NCBI RefSeq assembly: GCF_000025985.1
Contig: NC_003228.3
Coordinates: forward strand, 4,216,001 to 4,280,000
Reading direction: 5' to 3'
Length of the DNA: 64,000 bases
From: Bacteroides fragilis NCTC 9343
GTDB taxonomy: Bacteria > Bacteroidota > Bacteroidia > Bacteroidales > Bacteroidaceae
A program made the position numbers and the translations under genes. This document shows positions 17,138 to 27,764 of this stretch, in pieces. The stretch's first letter is position 1; every line of letters begins with the position of its first letter. The notes under the pieces were generated by a model. That model did not search any database, was not told the DNA's origin, and saw nothing but the letters and a program-made list of their open reading frames with translations.

Positions 17138-19288
17138 CTATTCAAACGCTTTCCGATAAGTGCATCCATTTTTCCATTCGGAACAGCCATAAGCAGTTTT
17201 ACCCTTGATTATCATTCCCTTTCCGCAAACCGGACAAAGTTTCCCTACCAAAGAATCTGTTTCTTTTAAGGCATCCGCCCGAACAGATTGACCGGTAGAA
17301 GACACATCGACTGTTGCAGGCTCCGATTTACCTTTCTTTTCCTTCGGAGTAGCAGATTTCCGTTCCCGTCTTTTCGGTTCTTTCTTTTTCTTTTCTTCTT
17401 CTACCACTGTAGCCTCCTGAATGGTGATACGACGGTTCGTATTATCAGATAGCACACTATTTACTATCTCAGACACCATTTGCTTCAATTCTTCCAGGAA
17501 TTGACGAGCATCGTAAGTTTTCTTTTCTATCTCACGCAATTTCTTTTCCCAGATACCCGTCAGTTCAGCCGACTTCAGCAACTCTTCATGAATCAACTGA
17601 ATCAATTCCACTCCGGTAGGGGTAGCTATCAGATTCTTCTTTTCCTTACGGATATAGTTACGTTTAAAGAGAGTTTCGATAATAGCTGCACGAGTAGAAG
17701 GACGGCCGATACCATTTTCTTTCAATGCATCCCGAAGTTCATCATTATCCACCAGCTTACCGGCTGTTTCCATCGCACGAAGCAGGGTAGCTTCCGTATA
17801 GGGTTTAGGCGGCTGAGTCCATTTTTCATTCAAATCCGGTATATGCGGACCACTTTCCCCTTTCACGAAAGCAGGAAGCACGTTTTCATCTTCACCTTCT
17901 TTTTCTTCATTCGGATCTTTTACGTCTTTGGCAAATACTACCCGCCATCCCGGTTCCAGAATCTGCTTACCGGTTACCTTGAACTCGATACTATCAACCT
18001 CTCCCATCACTGTTGTAGTAGAAACTTTGCAATCAGGATAAAAAACCGCTATAAACCGGCGAGCTATCAAATCAAATACCCTACGCTCCATATCCGTCAG
18101 GTTTTGCGGATGAACTCCTGTAGGAATAATGGCATGGTGATCGGTTACTTTCGAACTATCAAAAACCTTTTTCGACTTAGGCAATGAAGCTCCTGCCAAC
18201 GGCGTAGTAAGTACTTCATAATCTTTCAGTCCTTTCAGGATATTCGGACACTTAGGATAAATATCGTCACTCAGGAAAGTAGTATCTACACGTGGATAGG
18301 TGGTCACTTTCTTTTCATAAAGAGATTGGATAAGTTTCAGAGTTTCATCGGCAGAATAGGCAAATTTCTTATTGCATTCCACTTGAAGAGAAGTCAAGTC
18401 GAACAGACGGGGAGCATACTCCTTTCCGTCTTTTTTAGCCACAGAAGTCACGACAAAAGGCAGATCTTTAATGCGTTCCACCAATGCCATCCCCTCTTCA
18501 CGATTAGCTATCGGATCAATGCCCCGGTTCTCTGTTTTCTTAGCCTTACCACCGGACTTTTCTTCTTCAGCCGCCAGCTCTTCATCACTTTTACGAATAA
18601 GGGCCGAGAAAGTTGTATCACGATACATGGTTTTCAGTTCCCAATATTGTTTAGGCTGAAAATTTTCAATATCCAGTTGCCTGTTGACGATCAGTGCGAG
18701 TGTAGGGGTCTGTACTCGTCCGATCGAAAGCACTTGCCGATTCTGCCCATATTTTACAGTATAGAGCCTCGTGGCATTCATCCCCAGCAACCAGTCACCA
18801 ATAGCCCGGGACATCCCCGCCTCATAAAGTGGTTGAAAATCTTTCTGATCTTTTAGTTTCGCAAATCCTTCTTTAATAGCTTCTTCTGTCAGTGAAGAGA
18901 TCCACAAACGTTTTACCGGACACCGCGCTCCGGCTTTCTGCATCACCCACCGCTGAATCAGTTCCCCCTCTTGACCGGCATCACCGCAGTTTATTATCTC
19001 ATCAGCCTTTTGCATCAATCCCTCAATAATATGGAATTGTTTCTCGTAAGTAGGATTCTCTATCAGTTTGATGCCAAAACGTGGAGGAATCATAGGCAGG
19101 CTGCCCAGGCTCCATGACTTCCAGCCGGGAGTATATTCGTGAGGTTCTTTCAGGGTACAAAGATGACCGAATGTCCAGGTAACCTGGTATCCGTTTCCTT
19201 CAATATACCCTTCTTTCCTTTCGCGGGCTCCTAAAATATCAGCAATATCACGTGCCACAGAGGGCTTTTCGGCTATGCAAACTATCAT
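17138..19288 (-). CDS. topB: DNA topoisomerase III (type IA)
   Basis: The 716-residue enzyme relaxes negative supercoils and decatenates DNA through single-strand passage. The Toprim domain is N-terminal (EKPSVARDIADILG, then the acidic GDAGQEGE at 102-109). The active-site Tyr is Tyr331 in TTYPRVDTTFL. SIGRVQTPTLAL (188-199) and the later ENGIGRPSTRAAIIETLFKR are family motifs. A lysine-rich linker (about 640-675) leads to a C-terminal zinc-ribbon (CPVCGKGMIIKG...CSEW). It is a chromosomal copy, in a housekeeping context. The start lies 34 bp from a consensus minus-strand promoter. Confidence 0.95.
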   Translation of the reverse strand: MIVCIAEKPSVARDIADILGARERKEGYIEGNGYQVTWTFGHLCTLKEPHEYTPGWKSWSLGSLPMIPPRFGIKLIENPTYEKQFHIIEGLMQKADEIINCGDAGQEGELIQRWVMQKAGARCPVKRLWISSLTEEAIKEGFAKLKDQKDFQPLYEAGMSRAIGDWLLGMNATRLYTVKYGQNRQVLSIGRVQTPTLALIVNRQLDIENFQPKQYWELKTMYRDTTFSALIRKSDEELAAEEEKSGGKAKKTENRGIDPIANREEGMALVERIKDLPFVVTSVAKKDGKEYAPRLFDLTSLQVECNKKFAYSADETLKLIQSLYEKKVTTYPRVDTTFLSDDIYPKCPNILKGLKDYEVLTTPLAGASLPKSKKVFDSSKVTDHHAIIPTGVHPQNLTDMERRVFDLIARRFIAVFYPDCKVSTTTVMGEVDSIEFKVTGKQILEPGWRVVFAKDVKDPNEEKEGEDENVLPAFVKGESGPHIPDLNEKWTQPPKPYTEATLLRAMETAGKLVDNDELRDALKENGIGRPSTRAAIIETLFKRNYIRKEKKNLIATPTGVELIQLIHEELLKSAELTGIWEKKLREIEKKTYDARQFLEELKQMVSEIVNSVLSDNTNRRITIQEATVVEEEKKKKEPKRRERKSATPKEKKGKSEPATVDVSSTGQSVRADALKETDSLVGKLCPVCGKGMIIKGKTAYGCSEWKNGCTYRKAFE

Positions 19289-19321
19289 TTGTTTTTCTTA
19301 TTATAATGAGAATTGAGCAGA

Positions 19322-19329
19322 CAAAGGTA
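19322..19329 (-). promoter_or_regulatory. Promoter of topB
   Basis: CAAAGGTA (TACCTTTG on the minus strand) is a -7 box 34 bp ahead of the topB start. It is paired with the divergent fucosidase promoter 48 bp away. Confidence 0.6.
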
Positions 19330-19376
19330 CAAAAAAATAGGAAGGGAGAAGTAGTAATCCGTCTCCATTTATTTTG

Positions 19377-19384
19377 TAGCTTTG
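19377..19384 (+). promoter_or_regulatory. Promoter of the GH29 gene
   Basis: TAGCTTTG fits TAnnTTTG and ends 30 bp before the ATG at 19415. That supports this start over an upstream TTG in the same frame. Confidence 0.6.
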
Positions 19385-19414
19385 CTTCGTATAATCTTTA
19401 AAATCCGAAAAAAC

Positions 19415-20815
19415 ATGAAAAGCTACAAATTATTATTGGCATTTACCTTATTCCTTGCATTTGCTTTCAATATGAAAGCACAATACGTTCACGAACGTTC
19501 CGACCAATATACGCCTCCTGAAGATAGTCTGGTAATACAAAAACTACATCACTGGCAGGACCAGAAATTTGGAATGCTGATTCACTGGGGTTTATATTCC
19601 GTTGCAGGAATCGTAGAATCATGGTCTATCTGTTCGGAAGAGGCAGATTGGATTCCACGCGACAGCACTATGGCCTATGAAGACTACAAAAAATGGTATT
19701 GGGGGCTGAAAGATTCATTCAATCCTACCCGTTTCGATCCGGAGCAATGGGCACAAGCGGCGAAGTCAGCAGGTATGCGCTATGCAATATTTACAACTAA
19801 GCACCACGACGGATTCAATATGTTCAATACGGCTTTCTCCGATTTTTCAATAGCCAAAGGTCCCTTCCAAACAGATCCCCGGGCAGACGTTGCCAAATAC
19901 GTGTTTGAGGCTTTCCGTAACAATGATTTAATGGTAGGAGCCTATTTTTCTAAACCGGACTGGCATTCGGAATATTATTGGTGGCCACGCTACGCCACTC
20001 CCCGACGTACACAAAATTACAACATTGACAAGAATCCCTGGCGTTGGAATCAGTTCAAAGAGTTCACTTACAATCAAATCGGAGAGTTAATGCATAACTA
20101 CGGTCCGATCGACATTTTATGGTTAGACGGCGGATGGGTAAACAATCCCGGAACGAAGTCAGTTTTAGACATGGACCGTATTTCACAAATGGCACGACAG
20201 GCACAACCGGGTATTTTATTCGTAGACCGTACCATCCATGGCAAATATGAAAACTATCAGACCCCGGAACAGCAAATTCCAGACAAACAACTCCCCTACC
20301 CGTGGGAAACTTGTATGACACTGGGAGTAGACTGGGGATATACTCCGCATGCAGTATTCAAATCACCAGTTACAGTAATAGCAAAACTAATGGAAATCGT
20401 AGCAAAAGGAGGAAGTTTATTACTTGGTGTAGGTCCTACCCCCGAAGGGATATTACAGGATGAGATTGTCAGCCGTCTGCAAACCATAGGAGGATGGATG
20501 AAGAAGAATGGTACGGCTATTTACAACACTGTTACAACACCCCAATATTATAGTGAAGGTATCTGGTTTACCATGAATAAAGATGGAAAAACGATGTATG
20601 CATTATATAGTAATCCGGAAACTGAAAAGTTTCCCGACTATATAGAATGGGAAAACAATATCCCTGCAAAAAGAAGTGCCATCTATTGTTTACAGAACGG
20701 GAAAAAAGTAAAATGGGAAATAAAGAATAACCGAGTACGTGTCTACCTGCCTCAAAACCTAAAGACAGAAGTTAATGCACTCGCATTCTCTTTTACCAGA
20801 CAAGCTATTCAATAA
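19415..20815 (+). CDS. Alpha-L-fucosidase, GH29, secreted
   Basis: The 466-residue enzyme carries a signal peptide (1-22, ending KAQ), so it acts in the periplasm or at the surface. The GH29 barrel shows FGMLIHWGLYSVAGI, TTKHHDGFNMFNT and PIDILWLDGGWV, in which Asp238 is the expected nucleophile. A short C-terminal beta domain (about 370-466) follows. It removes terminal alpha-linked fucose from host or dietary glycans. Linkage preference cannot be read from sequence. The gene stands alone, divergent from topB, and ends in a strong terminator. Confidence 0.93.
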   Translation: MKSYKLLLAFTLFLAFAFNMKAQYVHERSDQYTPPEDSLVIQKLHHWQDQKFGMLIHWGLYSVAGIVESWSICSEEADWIPRDSTMAYEDYKKWYWGLKDSFNPTRFDPEQWAQAAKSAGMRYAIFTTKHHDGFNMFNTAFSDFSIAKGPFQTDPRADVAKYVFEAFRNNDLMVGAYFSKPDWHSEYYWWPRYATPRRTQNYNIDKNPWRWNQFKEFTYNQIGELMHNYGPIDILWLDGGWVNNPGTKSVLDMDRISQMARQAQPGILFVDRTIHGKYENYQTPEQQIPDKQLPYPWETCMTLGVDWGYTPHAVFKSPVTVIAKLMEIVAKGGSLLLGVGPTPEGILQDEIVSRLQTIGGWMKKNGTAIYNTVTTPQYYSEGIWFTMNKDGKTMYALYSNPETEKFPDYIEWENNIPAKRSAIYCLQNGKKVKWEIKNNRVRVYLPQNLKTEVNALAFSFTRQAIQ

Positions 20816-20864
20816 AGCGCAAAGGACAAACATCCGATAATAAGCCAACGGATAGAACCCAAAA

Positions 20865-20894
20865 GAGGCGAAGTATAAAAAAATACTTCGCCTC
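20865..20894. terminator. Bidirectional terminator between GH29 and mutB
   Basis: A perfect 12-bp GC-rich stem GAGGCGAAGTAT / ATACTTCGCCTC has a 6-A loop and is followed by TTTATT on the + strand. A-runs in the loop and upstream give a U-tract on the other strand. It serves both convergent genes. Confidence 0.85.
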
Positions 20895-20921
20895 TTTATT
20901 GTCATTCTTTAAAGATGGTCT

Positions 20922-23069
20922 TTAATCCTCATCCATCAGGATTTCCAGAATCTGACAAGCAGCCTTGGCCACCGGAGTACCCGGACCAAAAATAGCAGCC
21001 ACACCAGCTTTATACAAGAAATCGTAATCCTGAGCAGGTATTACACCACCGGCAATTACTACGATATCTTCACGTCCCAGTTTTTTCAGTTCTTCAATAA
21101 TCTGCGGAACCAAGGTCTTGTGTCCGGCCGCTAACGAAGAAACTCCCACTACATGAACATCATTCTCTACCGCCTCACGAGCTGCTTCGGCAGGAGTCTG
21201 GAACAACGGTCCCATATCCACGTCGAAGCCACAATCGGCATATCCGGTAGCTACTACTTTGGCACCACGATCGTGACCGTCCTGGCCCATCTTTGCAACC
21301 ATAATACGGGGTTGACGTCCCTCTTTCTTTGCAAACTTCTCAGTGAGTTCGCAAGCGCGCTTAAAGTCAGCGTCGCCTTTGCTTTCTGATGAATACACGC
21401 CTGATATAGTTCTGATTATTGCTTTATAACGTCCTACTATTTGTTCGCAAGCATACGAGATTTCACCCAATGTAGCACGAACACGGGCAGCTTCTACCGC
21501 CAACTCGAGCAAATTGCCCTTACCGGTTTTCACACATTCAGTGATAGCGGCCAGTGCCTTGTCCACTTCGGCCTGATTACGACCTTCTTTCAAACGTTTC
21601 AGGTTCTCGATCTGCTCTTTACGAACAGCAGTATTGTCTACTTCAAGAATATCAATCGGATCTTCTTTTTCAAGACGATACTTATTTACACCGACAATGG
21701 TCTGCGATCCGCTGTCGATACGTGCTTGTGCACGGGCAGCCGCTTCTTCGATACGCATTTTCGGAATACCGGTCTCGATAGCCTTTGCCATACCTCCCAA
21801 CTTCTCGATTTCCTGAATATGCTCCCAAGCACTGTGAGCCAATTCATTGGTCAGAGATTCCACATAATAAGATCCACCCCACGGGTCTACGTTCTTGCAG
21901 ATATAAGTCTCTTCCTGAATATAGATCTGAGTATTACGGGCAATACGTGCAGAAAAGTCTGTCGGCAAAGCAATAGCTTCATCGAGAGCATTGGTATGCA
22001 ACGACTGGGTATGTCCCAGTGCAGCAGCCATGGCTTCGATACAAGTACGTCCCACATTGTTGAACGGATCTTGTTCTGTCAATGACCAACCGGAAGTCTG
22101 AGAGTGCGTACGCAGTGCTAGAGATTTCGGGTTCTTCGGATTGAATTGCTTCACAATCTTCGCCCATAACATACGTGCTGCACGCATTTTGGCAATTTCC
22201 ATAAAGTGATTCGTTCCAATGGCCCAGAAGAAAGAGAGACGCGGAGCAAAAGCATCAATATCGATACCTGCGGCAACACCTGCACGGAGATATTCCAAAC
22301 CGTCAGCCAATGTGTAAGCCAATTCGATATCGGCTGTCGCACCAGCCTCCTGCATATGATAACCGGAGATAGAGATAGAGTTGAACTTCGGCATCTTTTG
22401 TGAGGTATATTCAAAAATATCAGAGATGATTTTCATTGAGAATGCAGGTGGATAAATATAAGTATTACGCACCATAAATTCTTTCAAAATATCATTCTGG
22501 ATCGTACCGGCCATCTCCTCGAGTTTAGCTCCTTGTTCCAGTCCGGCATTGATATAGAATGCCATGATCGGGAGTACAGCACCGTTCATAGTCATAGATA
22601 CGGACATCTTGTTCAAAGGGATACCATCAAACAAGACTTTCATATTCTCGAGTGAACAGATGGATACACCGGCCTTACCCACATCACCTACCACACGTTC
22701 GTGGTCGGGGTCATAGCCGCGGTGTGTAGCCAAGTCGAACGCAACCGACAGACCTTTCTGTCCGGAAGCCAAGTTACGGCGATAGAAAGCATTTGACTCT
22801 TCAGCTGTAGAGAATCCGGCATACTGGCGGATAGTCCAGGGACGAAGAGTATACATCACTGAATACGGACCACGCAAATAGGGAGGAAGACCGGCAGCAT
22901 AGTCCAGGTGTTCCATTCCTTCAAGGTCTTCTTTGGTATAAACAGGCTTTACGCAGATGTGTTCCGGAGTCTTCCAGTTGGCTTCGATTCCGTTAGCCTT
23001 TTGCCATTCCGCACCGTTAGCGGGCTGGAATGCTGCGTAGATATCTAAGTTTTTAAAATCTTTTCTCAT
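20922..23069 (-). CDS. mutB: Methylmalonyl-CoA mutase, large (catalytic) subunit
   Basis: The 715-residue subunit interconverts succinyl-CoA and (R)-methylmalonyl-CoA using adenosylcobalamin, a step in the propionate pathway of Bacteroides. The N-terminal TIM-barrel (about 45-560) has [20 protein letters not shown] and the substrate-binding [15 protein letters not shown]. The C-terminal B12-binding domain (about 585-715) has the base-off signature Asp597-x-His599-x-x-Gly602 in [10 protein letters not shown] and a later AGGVIP segment. The gene starts directly after mutA (1-nt gap), so the two are translationally linked. Confidence 0.97.
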   Translation of the reverse strand: MRKDFKNLDIYAAFQPANGAEWQKANGIEANWKTPEHICVKPVYTKEDLEGMEHLDYAAGLPPYLRGPYSVMYTLRPWTIRQYAGFSTAEESNAFYRRNLASGQKGLSVAFDLATHRGYDPDHERVVGDVGKAGVSICSLENMKVLFDGIPLNKMSVSMTMNGAVLPIMAFYINAGLEQGAKLEEMAGTIQNDILKEFMVRNTYIYPPAFSMKIISDIFEYTSQKMPKFNSISISGYHMQEAGATADIELAYTLADGLEYLRAGVAAGIDIDAFAPRLSFFWAIGTNHFMEIAKMRAARMLWAKIVKQFNPKNPKSLALRTHSQTSGWSLTEQDPFNNVGRTCIEAMAAALGHTQSLHTNALDEAIALPTDFSARIARNTQIYIQEETYICKNVDPWGGSYYVESLTNELAHSAWEHIQEIEKLGGMAKAIETGIPKMRIEEAAARAQARIDSGSQTIVGVNKYRLEKEDPIDILEVDNTAVRKEQIENLKRLKEGRNQAEVDKALAAITECVKTGKGNLLELAVEAARVRATLGEISYACEQIVGRYKAIIRTISGVYSSESKGDADFKRACELTEKFAKKEGRQPRIMVAKMGQDGHDRGAKVVATGYADCGFDVDMGPLFQTPAEAAREAVENDVHVVGVSSLAAGHKTLVPQIIEELKKLGREDIVVIAGGVIPAQDYDFLYKAGVAAIFGPGTPVAKAACQILEILMDED

Positions 23070-23070
23070 C

Positions 23071-24969
23071 TTACTTCAATAATTTAGCGTTGAACTCTTT
23101 AAGCGTTTCCAGTACATTGACACGTACGTGGATGAAGTTCTCGATACCGGCAGCTTTCAGCTCTTCGGCACATTCCGGATTTCCGGCAATGATGAACATG
23201 GCACGACCGTTCAAGGCCCGGAAGGCCGGAATAGCGTACTCTGCATATTCGTCATCGCTTGAGCAAAGCACCACAATATCAGCTTTGGCAGCCATCGCTG
23301 CTTCCACGCCTGCTTCAACCGTTTCAAAACCAAGATTATCAATCACCTCATATCCGGCACAAGCCAGGAAGTTACAAGAGTATTGTGCACGTGCCTGACG
23401 CATAGCCAGATTACCGATTGTCAGCATAAAGGCCTTCGGACGTTTGCCGCTGGCTTCCGTTTCCAGGCGTAATGCCTCAAATTGACTTGCAGCACGATCG
23501 AAGTTCAATGTAGCAACATCTTTTTCGCAAGTATCGTGCCCGCCACAACAACAAGTCGCTTCTACCGGTTTCTTATCACCGGCTTTTTCATTGAAATTAG
23601 GGAACTGGTTAGTACCCAACAGGACTTCACGACGCTGAGCCACCGCTTTATGGCGCGCTTTGTTACTTTCGTTTACAGCCGCCTGAACAGTACCGGCTTT
23701 CAAAGCAGCATAGAAGCCGCCTTCTTCTTCAACGGCAAGGAAGATTTCCCATGCCTGCTTAGCGATAGATACCGTAAGGTTTTCAATATAGTAAGAACCG
23801 GCTGCCGGGTCAATCACTTTATCGAAGTGTGATTCTTCTTTCAACAGCAACTGCTGGTTGCGGGCCAGACGTTCGGAGAATTCATCGGGAGTTTCATAGG
23901 TTTTATCGAAAGGAACTACCGTCATTGAATCTACGCCTCCCAATGCAGCAGACATTGCTTCTGTTTGTGTACGAAGCAGATTCACGTGAGCATCAAACAA
24001 TGTCAGATTGAAAGTAGATGTTTCGGCATGTACCTTCATCTTGGCAGCACAACGGCACTCACCGTTAGGTCCCTTGTTTTCGCAATCACGCAGACATTCG
24101 GGATTGTAAGAAGCCACAATGTTCGCCCACAACATACGGGCAGCACGGAATTTTGCAATTTCAAGGAAATAATTAGAACTGATACCAAAATTAAACTTAA
24201 TTTTCTTAGCCACGATGGCAGCGGGAATCTCGGCTTCAGTCAACTGATTCATATATTCATTGCCCCATGCCAATGCATATCCCAGTTCCTGAGAAATATA
24301 AGCACCCGCATTATTCAGGGTCAGTGCATTCACATTCAGCACACGATATTTGGGTAATTGTGCAGTAGCCTCGATCAGGGCTTTGGCTGTTTGCACCATG
24401 TTTCCCTTTTCTTTGCCTTTGGCCAGCATCTTATTGAAGAAGTCATAATTGATAGAGCCTTGCAACTTCGTCAAATCATAATCCTTTTTCTGGAAATAAG
24501 CTACCAACAAATCGGCAAGCTCCACTACATGTCCCTGACAGGTAGAAAAATTCAGTTCAACACATTCTGCACAAATGTCGTTCAACAATGTCTCAATGTA
24601 TTCCGCATTGAGTTCTTTTGCTTTTACATGGAAAGAAAGAGAATCGATGCCTTTGTTCAGAATATCCAGAGCTTTCGCATTGGCTTCTTTCGGAGATTCC
24701 ACCTTAATCTCCTGACGAACCAACCACTCATTACTATTCTTCTTCGTGCCTCTTAAATAAGGGAATTCTCCGGGAAGCGCATCGGTTGTTTTAAGTCCTT
24801 CCAGGTCTTCCATCCGGTAGAAAGGTTTTACCTTGAATCCTTCGTTTGTCTTCCAAACGAGTTTCTTCTCAAAATCAGCTCCTTTCAGGTCAGCTGTGAC
24901 CTTCTCCATCCACTTCTCGGTGGAAACAGGAGAAAAATCTGAGAAGAGTTTTTCTTTACTGTCTGCCAT
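23071..24969 (-). CDS. mutA: Methylmalonyl-CoA mutase, small subunit
   Basis: This 632-residue subunit is homologous to MutB but lacks the DxHxxG cobalamin motif, so it is structural and pairs with the catalytic subunit. Recognisable parts are [21 protein letters not shown] and [13 protein letters not shown]. It has two cysteine-rich inserts not expected in the standard fold: Cys-x3-Cys-x8-Cys-x-Cys near residues 297-312, and CCCGGHDTC near 483-491, in the linker before the degenerate B12 domain. It is the first gene of a mutA-mutB operon. No epimerase or decarboxylase gene is nearby. Confidence 0.95.
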   Translation of the reverse strand: MADSKEKLFSDFSPVSTEKWMEKVTADLKGADFEKKLVWKTNEGFKVKPFYRMEDLEGLKTTDALPGEFPYLRGTKKNSNEWLVRQEIKVESPKEANAKALDILNKGIDSLSFHVKAKELNAEYIETLLNDICAECVELNFSTCQGHVVELADLLVAYFQKKDYDLTKLQGSINYDFFNKMLAKGKEKGNMVQTAKALIEATAQLPKYRVLNVNALTLNNAGAYISQELGYALAWGNEYMNQLTEAEIPAAIVAKKIKFNFGISSNYFLEIAKFRAARMLWANIVASYNPECLRDCENKGPNGECRCAAKMKVHAETSTFNLTLFDAHVNLLRTQTEAMSAALGGVDSMTVVPFDKTYETPDEFSERLARNQQLLLKEESHFDKVIDPAAGSYYIENLTVSIAKQAWEIFLAVEEEGGFYAALKAGTVQAAVNESNKARHKAVAQRREVLLGTNQFPNFNEKAGDKKPVEATCCCGGHDTCEKDVATLNFDRAASQFEALRLETEASGKRPKAFMLTIGNLAMRQARAQYSCNFLACAGYEVIDNLGFETVEAGVEAAMAAKADIVVLCSSDDEYAEYAIPAFRALNGRAMFIIAGNPECAEELKAAGIENFIHVRVNVLETLKEFNAKLLK

Positions 24970-25052
24970 AGTTTATTTATTTTAAATTAAAATAAGATTG
25001 TTATCTCAATTTATGTCTCTAATTCTTTAATCAAAATGTAAGATTGCGACTT

Positions 25053-25060
25053 GCAAATAT
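25053..25060 (-). promoter_or_regulatory. Promoter of mutAB
   Basis: CAAATATA (TATATTTG on the minus strand) lies 84 bp before the mutA start. The short leader has no cobalamin-riboswitch features. Confidence 0.55.
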
Positions 25061-25151
25061 ACTGAAATACTCTAAACCTCACGCTTTTTTTAGGGAAAAT
25101 TCGCACTACCTGCTACCCCTGTGACTTCCCCAAATAAAAGGCAGGCAAATA

Positions 25152-25183
25152 TTTGATTACCTCCGAGGTTATAGCTAATTTTG
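25152..25183 (+). promoter_or_regulatory. Promoter of the AspT-like transporter
   Basis: TTTG at 25152-25155, a 20-bp spacer and TAATTTTG at 25176-25183 form one of the best Bacteroides promoter matches in the window. It ends 34 bp before the ATG. Confidence 0.75.
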
Positions 25184-25217
25184 CACCCGTTTACATAAAA
25201 TTATAAACTACTATATT

Positions 25218-26882
25218 ATGGATTGGTTACAAGATTTATTATGGAACCCCAACTCCGTAGCCCACATCGTCTTCCTCTACGCTTTCGTAGTGGCGGCAGG
25301 TGTCTATTTGGGAAAGATCAAGATCTTCGGAGTCTCTTTAGGGGTTACCTTTGTTTTGTTTGCCGGCATCCTAATGGGACATTTTGGCTTCACAGGCGAT
25401 ACCCATATCCTACATTTCATCCGCGAATTCGGATTGATATTGTTCGTATTCTGTATCGGTCTTCAGGTGGGGCCTTCTTTCTTCTCTTCATTTAAGAAAG
25501 GCGGAATGACCCTAAACATGCTGGCCGTAGGAATTGTGGTATTGAACATTGCCGTAGCAATGGCGCTCTATTTCATTCTGGGAGGCAGAATCGAGCTCCC
25601 CATGATGGTAGGTATCCTGTACGGCGCAGTCACAAACACCCCGGGACTCGGTGCCGCACAAGAAGCACTGAATCAATTGAGTTACTCCGGCCCGCAGATT
25701 GCATTAGGTTATGCCTGTGCTTATCCGTTGGGAGTAGTAGGTATCATAGGCTCTATCATCGCAGTGCGTTACATCTTCCGCATCAACTTCGCCAAAGAAG
25801 AAGAGAACTGGAATCAAGAGACTGACGGCACTCACCACAAGCCACACCTTATGAGTCTGGAAGTACACAACGAAGCCATCTACGGAAAAACCCTGGGCAC
25901 AATCAGCAGCTTCCTCGGACGTCCGTTTGTTTGTTCGCGCATCCGTAAAAACGGGCACGTCAGCATTCCGAACCACGGCACTATCCTGGAACAGAATGAC
26001 CAGTTATTTGTGGTATGTTCAGAAGAAGATTCAGATGCCATTGTAGCCTTTATCGGACGCGAAGTGCAAGTAGACTGGGAGAAACAGGATATGCCGATGG
26101 TATCACGTCGTATCTTGGTAACCAAACCGGAAATAAACGGAAAGAAGCTCGGTATGCTGAACTTCCGCAGCATGTATAATGTCAACATTACCCGTGTCAA
26201 CCGTTCGGGTGTCGACCTGTTTGCTAACCCCAACCTGATACTGCAAGTGGGTGACCGTGTCATGGTAGTAGGCTCCGAAGACGCTGTAGAACGGGTAGCC
26301 AGCGTGCTTGGTAACTCTTTGAAACGCCTCAACGAACCGAACATTATCACATTGTTTGTGGGCATCTTCCTGGGTATCCTGTGCGGTAGTCTTCCCATTG
26401 CATTTCCGGGTATGCCGACTCCTGTCAAGCTCGGCCTTGCCGGCGGACCGCTGGTGGTAGCCATTCTGATAGGACGTTTCGGACACAAACTACATCTGGT
26501 AACTTATACAACTCAAAGCGCCAACCTGATGATACGTGAAATCGGTATCGTTCTCTTCCTTGCCAGTGTAGGTATCGAAGCCGGAGCAAATTTCGTGGAT
26601 ACGGTAATCCATGGAGATGGTCTGCTTTATGTAGGTTGCGGTTTCCTGATCACGATTATTCCTTTGCTGATAATCGGGGTCATAGCACGTTCGTATTATA
26701 AAATCAATTACTTCATGCTGATGGGATTGATTGCGGGTAGCAATACCGACCCTCCCGCATTGGCCTATTCCAATCAGGCAACCGGTAGCGACGCACCGGC
26801 AGTAGGTTATTCTACCGTATATCCGCTATCGATGTTTCTCCGTATCCTTGCGGGACAAATGATATTGTTGCTAATGATGTGA
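25218..26882 (+). CDS. Putative transporter, AspT/YidE-YbjL family with two TrkA-C domains
   Basis: The 554-residue inner-membrane protein has the duplicated AspT-type membrane domain: helices at about 15-190 and 385-554, each half with a G-rich NTPGLGAA / NTDPPALAY motif. Between them lie two RCK/TrkA-C regulatory domains (about 205-290 and 295-375, each with a GDRVMVVG- or [12 protein letters not shown] strand). Family members exchange amino acids or dicarboxylates, or are uncharacterised. The substrate here is unknown. It is a single gene with its own promoter and terminator, divergent from mutAB. Confidence 0.88.
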
Positions 26883-26904
26883 TAACTATACACCCTGATA
26901 CAGC

Positions 26905-26948
26905 AATGGCCAGTTACCATGTTTTTATTTACATAGTAATTGGCCATT
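26905..26948. terminator. Terminator after the AspT-like gene
   Basis: An 18-bp stem with two mismatches (26905-26922 with 26931-26948) lies 22 nt after the stop, between convergent genes. Confidence 0.7.
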
Positions 26949-26969
26949 TCTATATGGTAACAGCTTCTA

Positions 26970-27599
26970 TTACAAAGCCAGTTTCTTCACCACAAATTCT
27001 TCTATAAACCTTACCGTTTCATCAATTCCCAATACCGAAGAATCGATGCAAAGATGATAGGTCGCAGCTGCTCCCCAGGTTTTATAGCTATAGTAATTAT
27101 AATATTCTGAACGCTTCTTATCCGCCTTATTCATTTTTTCTGCGGCTGCTTCTTCAGAAATTCCGTGGATGCGACACAGACGGGCTATACGATCCTCTTG
27201 CGAAGCAGAAATGAAAATATTGGCACAACGGGGATGTTCACGCAAGATGTAATCGGCACACCGCCCCACAAACACACAGGATTTATTTGCCGCAAGATGC
27301 CGGATGACATCACTCTGGATTTTAAAAAGAGCATCATTGCTCAGGCAATTGGTGCAAGGCATGGCACCATCACTAATAAAAGGAAAACGCATCCCAAACA
27401 ACCCGCCGATAATACCCTGAGAGGCTTTCTCGTCGGCTTTCTCGAAAAACTCCCGACAGAGTCCGCTTTCCTCCGAAGCCAGATTAATCAGCTCTTTATC
27501 ATAGAAATCGATGCCTAACCTGGCTGCCAATTTTTCTCCGATCTCTTTTCCGCCACTGCCCAACTGACGGCCGATATTGATGACATAATTACCATTCAT
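26970..27599 (-). CDS. Cytidylate kinase-like family protein
   Basis: The ATG at 27599 is used because a -7 box lies just upstream at 27626-27633; upstream in-frame codons would precede transcription. The 209-residue P-loop protein starts NYVINIGRQLGSGGKEIGEKLA (nucleotide-binding loop at about 8-18). It keeps FVGRCADYIL and an RIARL lid-like helix of the cytidylate-kinase-2 group. It is not the housekeeping cmk, and its true substrate is unknown. It is divergent from a MATE pump gene. Confidence 0.85.
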   Translation of the reverse strand: MNGNYVINIGRQLGSGGKEIGEKLAARLGIDFYDKELINLASEESGLCREFFEKADEKASQGIIGGLFGMRFPFISDGAMPCTNCLSNDALFKIQSDVIRHLAANKSCVFVGRCADYILREHPRCANIFISASQEDRIARLCRIHGISEEAAAEKMNKADKKRSEYYNYYSYKTWGAAATYHLCIDSSVLGIDETVRFIEEFVVKKLAL

Positions 27600-27625
27600 A
27601 GTACTTTTGTATATTGGTTCAATAG

Positions 27626-27633
27626 CAAACATA
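27626..27633 (-). promoter_or_regulatory. Promoter of the cytidylate kinase-like gene
   Basis: CAAACATA (TATGTTTG on the minus strand) lies 27 bp before the ATG at 27599. Confidence 0.6.
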
Positions 27634-27728
27634 CACATTATTTCCGAAAGAAGAAAATAAATAATGTACCAATATACAGAGTGCCGCATTTCTTATCAAT
27701 TGGTAACTTTTATCCATTTTCAGAGTCG

Positions 27729-27736
27729 TATCTTTG
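27729..27736 (+). promoter_or_regulatory. Promoter of the first MATE gene
   Basis: TATCTTTG lies 29 bp before the ATG at 27765 and fixes that start. Confidence 0.6.
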
Positions 27737-27764
27737 CAGCCGCAAAAAAATAAACATTGTTTTT

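Noticed and set aside
24970..25217. Cobalamin riboswitch before mutA
   Set aside because: The leader is under 100 nt and AT-rich, and no B12-box-like conserved segment was seen. The same holds before nrdJ.
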